A DNA stretch of 14,929 nucleotides from Candidatus Aenigmatarchaeota archaeon (GTDB lineage Archaea; Aenigmatarchaeota; Aenigmatarchaeia; QMZP01): NCBI GenBank assembly GCA_003663415.1, contig QMZY01000009.1, positions 1 to 14,929 on the forward strand. Direction: 5' to 3'. A program made the translations under genes and the position numbers. The notes under the pieces were generated by a model. That model saw nothing but the letters and a program-made list of their open reading frames with translations, was not told where the DNA came from and did not search any database. Shown here piece by piece: positions 13,754 to 14,929 of this stretch. The first letter of the stretch is position 1. Every line of letters starts with the position of its first letter.

Positions 13754-14785
13754 TTAATATATGCCCGTAACCCTTAATATTTGCTCTACTTTGTCTCTTG
13801 TTAAAGGCTTTTCGTCAAGAATCGTGTATCTTTCCCTCTTGGTCATGCTTTTTGCCTCAAGAAAAGCCTTGACAACCATTTCCTTTTCTATACCCATTTC
13901 CCTGAAAGACACAGGAGCCTTTATTTTTTGAAGGGTTTGTTTTATTTTTTTCCAGTCTTGCCCCTGAAGGTAAGCAATGCCTATAGAAGCTATTCCGCAT
14001 TGTTCTCCGTGCAAAGCATTTGAATTCATCATATCAAGAGCGTGCGATATCATATGCTCAGAACCAGAAGCAGGTCTTGAGGACTGGGCTATGGACATGG
14101 CAATTCCGGACGTTATAAGGGCTTCTATAAGATTTCTTATCCCTCTTTCCTTCCTTTCAACTATGGTATCCGCTGATTTCATAACAATGTCCGCAGCAAG
14201 AAGAGAAAGCTTTGCTGCGTATTCAGAAAAATACTCACCGTTTTTTTTCGCAAGCTCCCAGTCATATACAGCGGTTAAATTTGAGATTATATCAGCGCAA
14301 CCTGATGCAATAAGCCTGTAAGGCGCGTTGGAGATGATATTTACATCTGCTATTATGGCTCTTGGACCCCGGGTTTTTATGGAAATTTTTGTTCCCTTGT
14401 CTGTAATGCTTGCTGTTTCAGAAACTATCCCGTCATGAGAAGGAGCAGTGGGAACAGAAAAGAAACAGACATTTTTTTCAAAAGCAACGAGCTTGGCGAC
14501 ATCTATCACAACGCCCCCGCCTGTTCCTATAACCACATCAATGTCCTTTACTGTATTTTTTATCCTTTCTGTTTCTGCCAGACTCGCTTCTTTAACTATC
14601 TCTGTTTGCGGGTTCAAAGAAGTGAGGTTTTCTTTTATTCTTTCTCCTGAAATCTTTAGGGTGTTCTTGTCTGCTAAAATAAGCGGTTTTTTAACCCCAA
14701 GCTCTGAACATACATCAAACATGTTGTCTATAACATTGTTTCCTACTATAACCTTTCTTGGAAGGTTTATTATGTGCGGGTCCAT
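13754..14785 (-). CDS. egsA: sn-glycerol-1-phosphate dehydrogenase (NAD(P)+)
   Basis: 343 aa, full length. It reduces dihydroxyacetone phosphate to sn-glycerol 1-phosphate with NAD(P)H, setting the archaeal stereochemistry of membrane lipids. Seen motifs: the nucleotide-binding GTGGGVVIDVAK (87-98), SVPTAPSHDGIVSETASI (110-127) and, in the C-terminal helical domain, the zinc ligands of this family: D165 (in SGCADIISN), H244 (in GSEHMISHALD) and H259 (in ALHGEQ). It is the first gene of a two-gene operon with GGGP synthase. ATG 14785 is supported by a good ribosome site (AGGTG, 5 nt upstream) and a TATA element, giving a leader of about 15 nt. Confidence 0.97.
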   Translation of the reverse strand: MDPHIINLPRKVIVGNNVIDNMFDVCSELGVKKPLILADKNTLKISGERIKENLTSLNPQTEIVKEASLAETERIKNTVKDIDVVIGTGGGVVIDVAKLVAFEKNVCFFSVPTAPSHDGIVSETASITDKGTKISIKTRGPRAIIADVNIISNAPYRLIASGCADIISNLTAVYDWELAKKNGEYFSEYAAKLSLLAADIVMKSADTIVERKERGIRNLIEALITSGIAMSIAQSSRPASGSEHMISHALDMMNSNALHGEQCGIASIGIAYLQGQDWKKIKQTLQKIKAPVSFREMGIEKEMVVKAFLEAKSMTKRERYTILDEKPLTRDKVEQILRVTGIY

Positions 14786-14790
14786 TTTTG

Positions 14791-14795
14791 CACCT
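14791..14795 (-). promoter_or_regulatory. Ribosome-binding site of egsA
   Basis: On the minus strand this reads AGGTG, with a 5-nt spacer to the ATG. It is the clearest Shine-Dalgarno match in the window; most other starts here have none or a weak one. Confidence 0.65.
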
Positions 14796-14819
14796 GATTA
14801 ATATCTAAATTGAGATTTT

Positions 14820-14835
14820 AGATTATATAAAATAA
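14820..14835 (-). promoter_or_regulatory. TATA box of the egsA-GGGP synthase operon
   Basis: A TTATATAA core (14823-14830) sits in an AT-rich stretch centred about 41 nt upstream of the egsA ATG. This would place the transcript start near 14800 and keep the ribosome site inside the short leader. The 64-bp gap 14786-14849 otherwise holds only AT-rich sequence, whose minus-strand T-runs could also terminate the gene upstream. Confidence 0.55.
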
Positions 14836-14849
14836 AACTTAATAAAATA

Positions 14850-14929
14850 TTAATATGGATTCTGTATGAATATGCGTTTCTCCTTATCAGCAATTTGCCT
14901 GTCAGCGCAGAACCTGCGCAGCTCCTCAA
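14850..14929 (-). CDS. C-terminal end of an unidentified protein (5' part outside window)
   Basis: On the minus strand an open frame enters from the right edge and ends at TAA (14850-14852). The 25 visible residues begin EELRRFCADRQIADKEKRI and end NPY. The charged composition, the higher GC content compared with the following AT-rich spacer, and the clean stop 64 bp before egsA suggest a true coding end. It is too short to assign a family. It may be upstream of egsA in the same orientation but separated by its own promoter. Confidence 0.5.
   Translation of the reverse strand, partial: EELRRFCADRQIADKEKRIFIQNPY

Overview
The window is AT-rich, gene-dense archaeal DNA. It encodes sn-glycerol-1-phosphate dehydrogenase and a geranylgeranylglyceryl phosphate synthase (the defining first steps of archaeal ether lipids), an archaeal Pelota, and a tRNA-Arg interrupted by two introns that fold as archaeal bulge-helix-bulge (BHB) motifs. 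TATA boxes sit at archaeal spacing, leaders look short or absent, and intergenic gaps are tiny (three convergent junctions of 0-5 nt or overlapping). These traits, together with many large N-glycosylation-prone surface proteins, suggest a small-genome archaeon of DPANN or Altiarchaeota type. That placement is inference; no rRNA is present to confirm it.

Layout, left to right. (1) 3-3756, plus strand: a 5'-truncated membrane protein with an extracellular Cys/Ig ectodomain, one transmembrane helix and a cytoplasmic HerA-type P-loop ATPase. One base later follows a long coiled-coil protein with a TPR-like end. (2) 3762-4784, minus: pelota (ribosome rescue). (3) 4854-5978, plus: an N-terminally anchored surface protein with three tandem beta-sandwich repeats, divergent from pelota across a 69-bp spacer with one central TATA element. 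(4) 6011-6161, plus: tRNA-Arg(UCG) with an intron at 37/38 and another in the T-loop at 59/60. (5) 6161-8875, minus: a large secreted, C-terminally anchored protein with a NosD-like beta-helix, Ig domains, a Cys module shared with the ATPase ectodomain, and MopE-like acidic/Cys motifs. (6) 8949-12943, plus: a two-gene, ATGA-coupled operon of pilin-like N-terminally anchored surface proteins, the first with a von Willebrand factor A domain carrying a Cys-rich insertion. (7) 12944-14785, minus: the lipid operon egsA then GGGP synthase. (8) The C-terminal end of another minus-strand gene enters at the right edge.

The housekeeping genes (pelota, tRNA-Arg, lipid synthesis) are conventional. The accessory content is a set of cell-surface proteins that reuse the same building blocks: the Cys/GSW/CGxGVC module, NG...GNN beta-sandwich domains, acidic Ca-type loops and dense N-x-S/T sequons. 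One of them is physically joined to a cytoplasmic HerA-like motor with a coiled-coil partner. The most interesting hypothesis is a membrane-spanning, ATP-driven surface machine (adhesion, secretion or DNA/protein transfer). Its function cannot be read from sequence alone.
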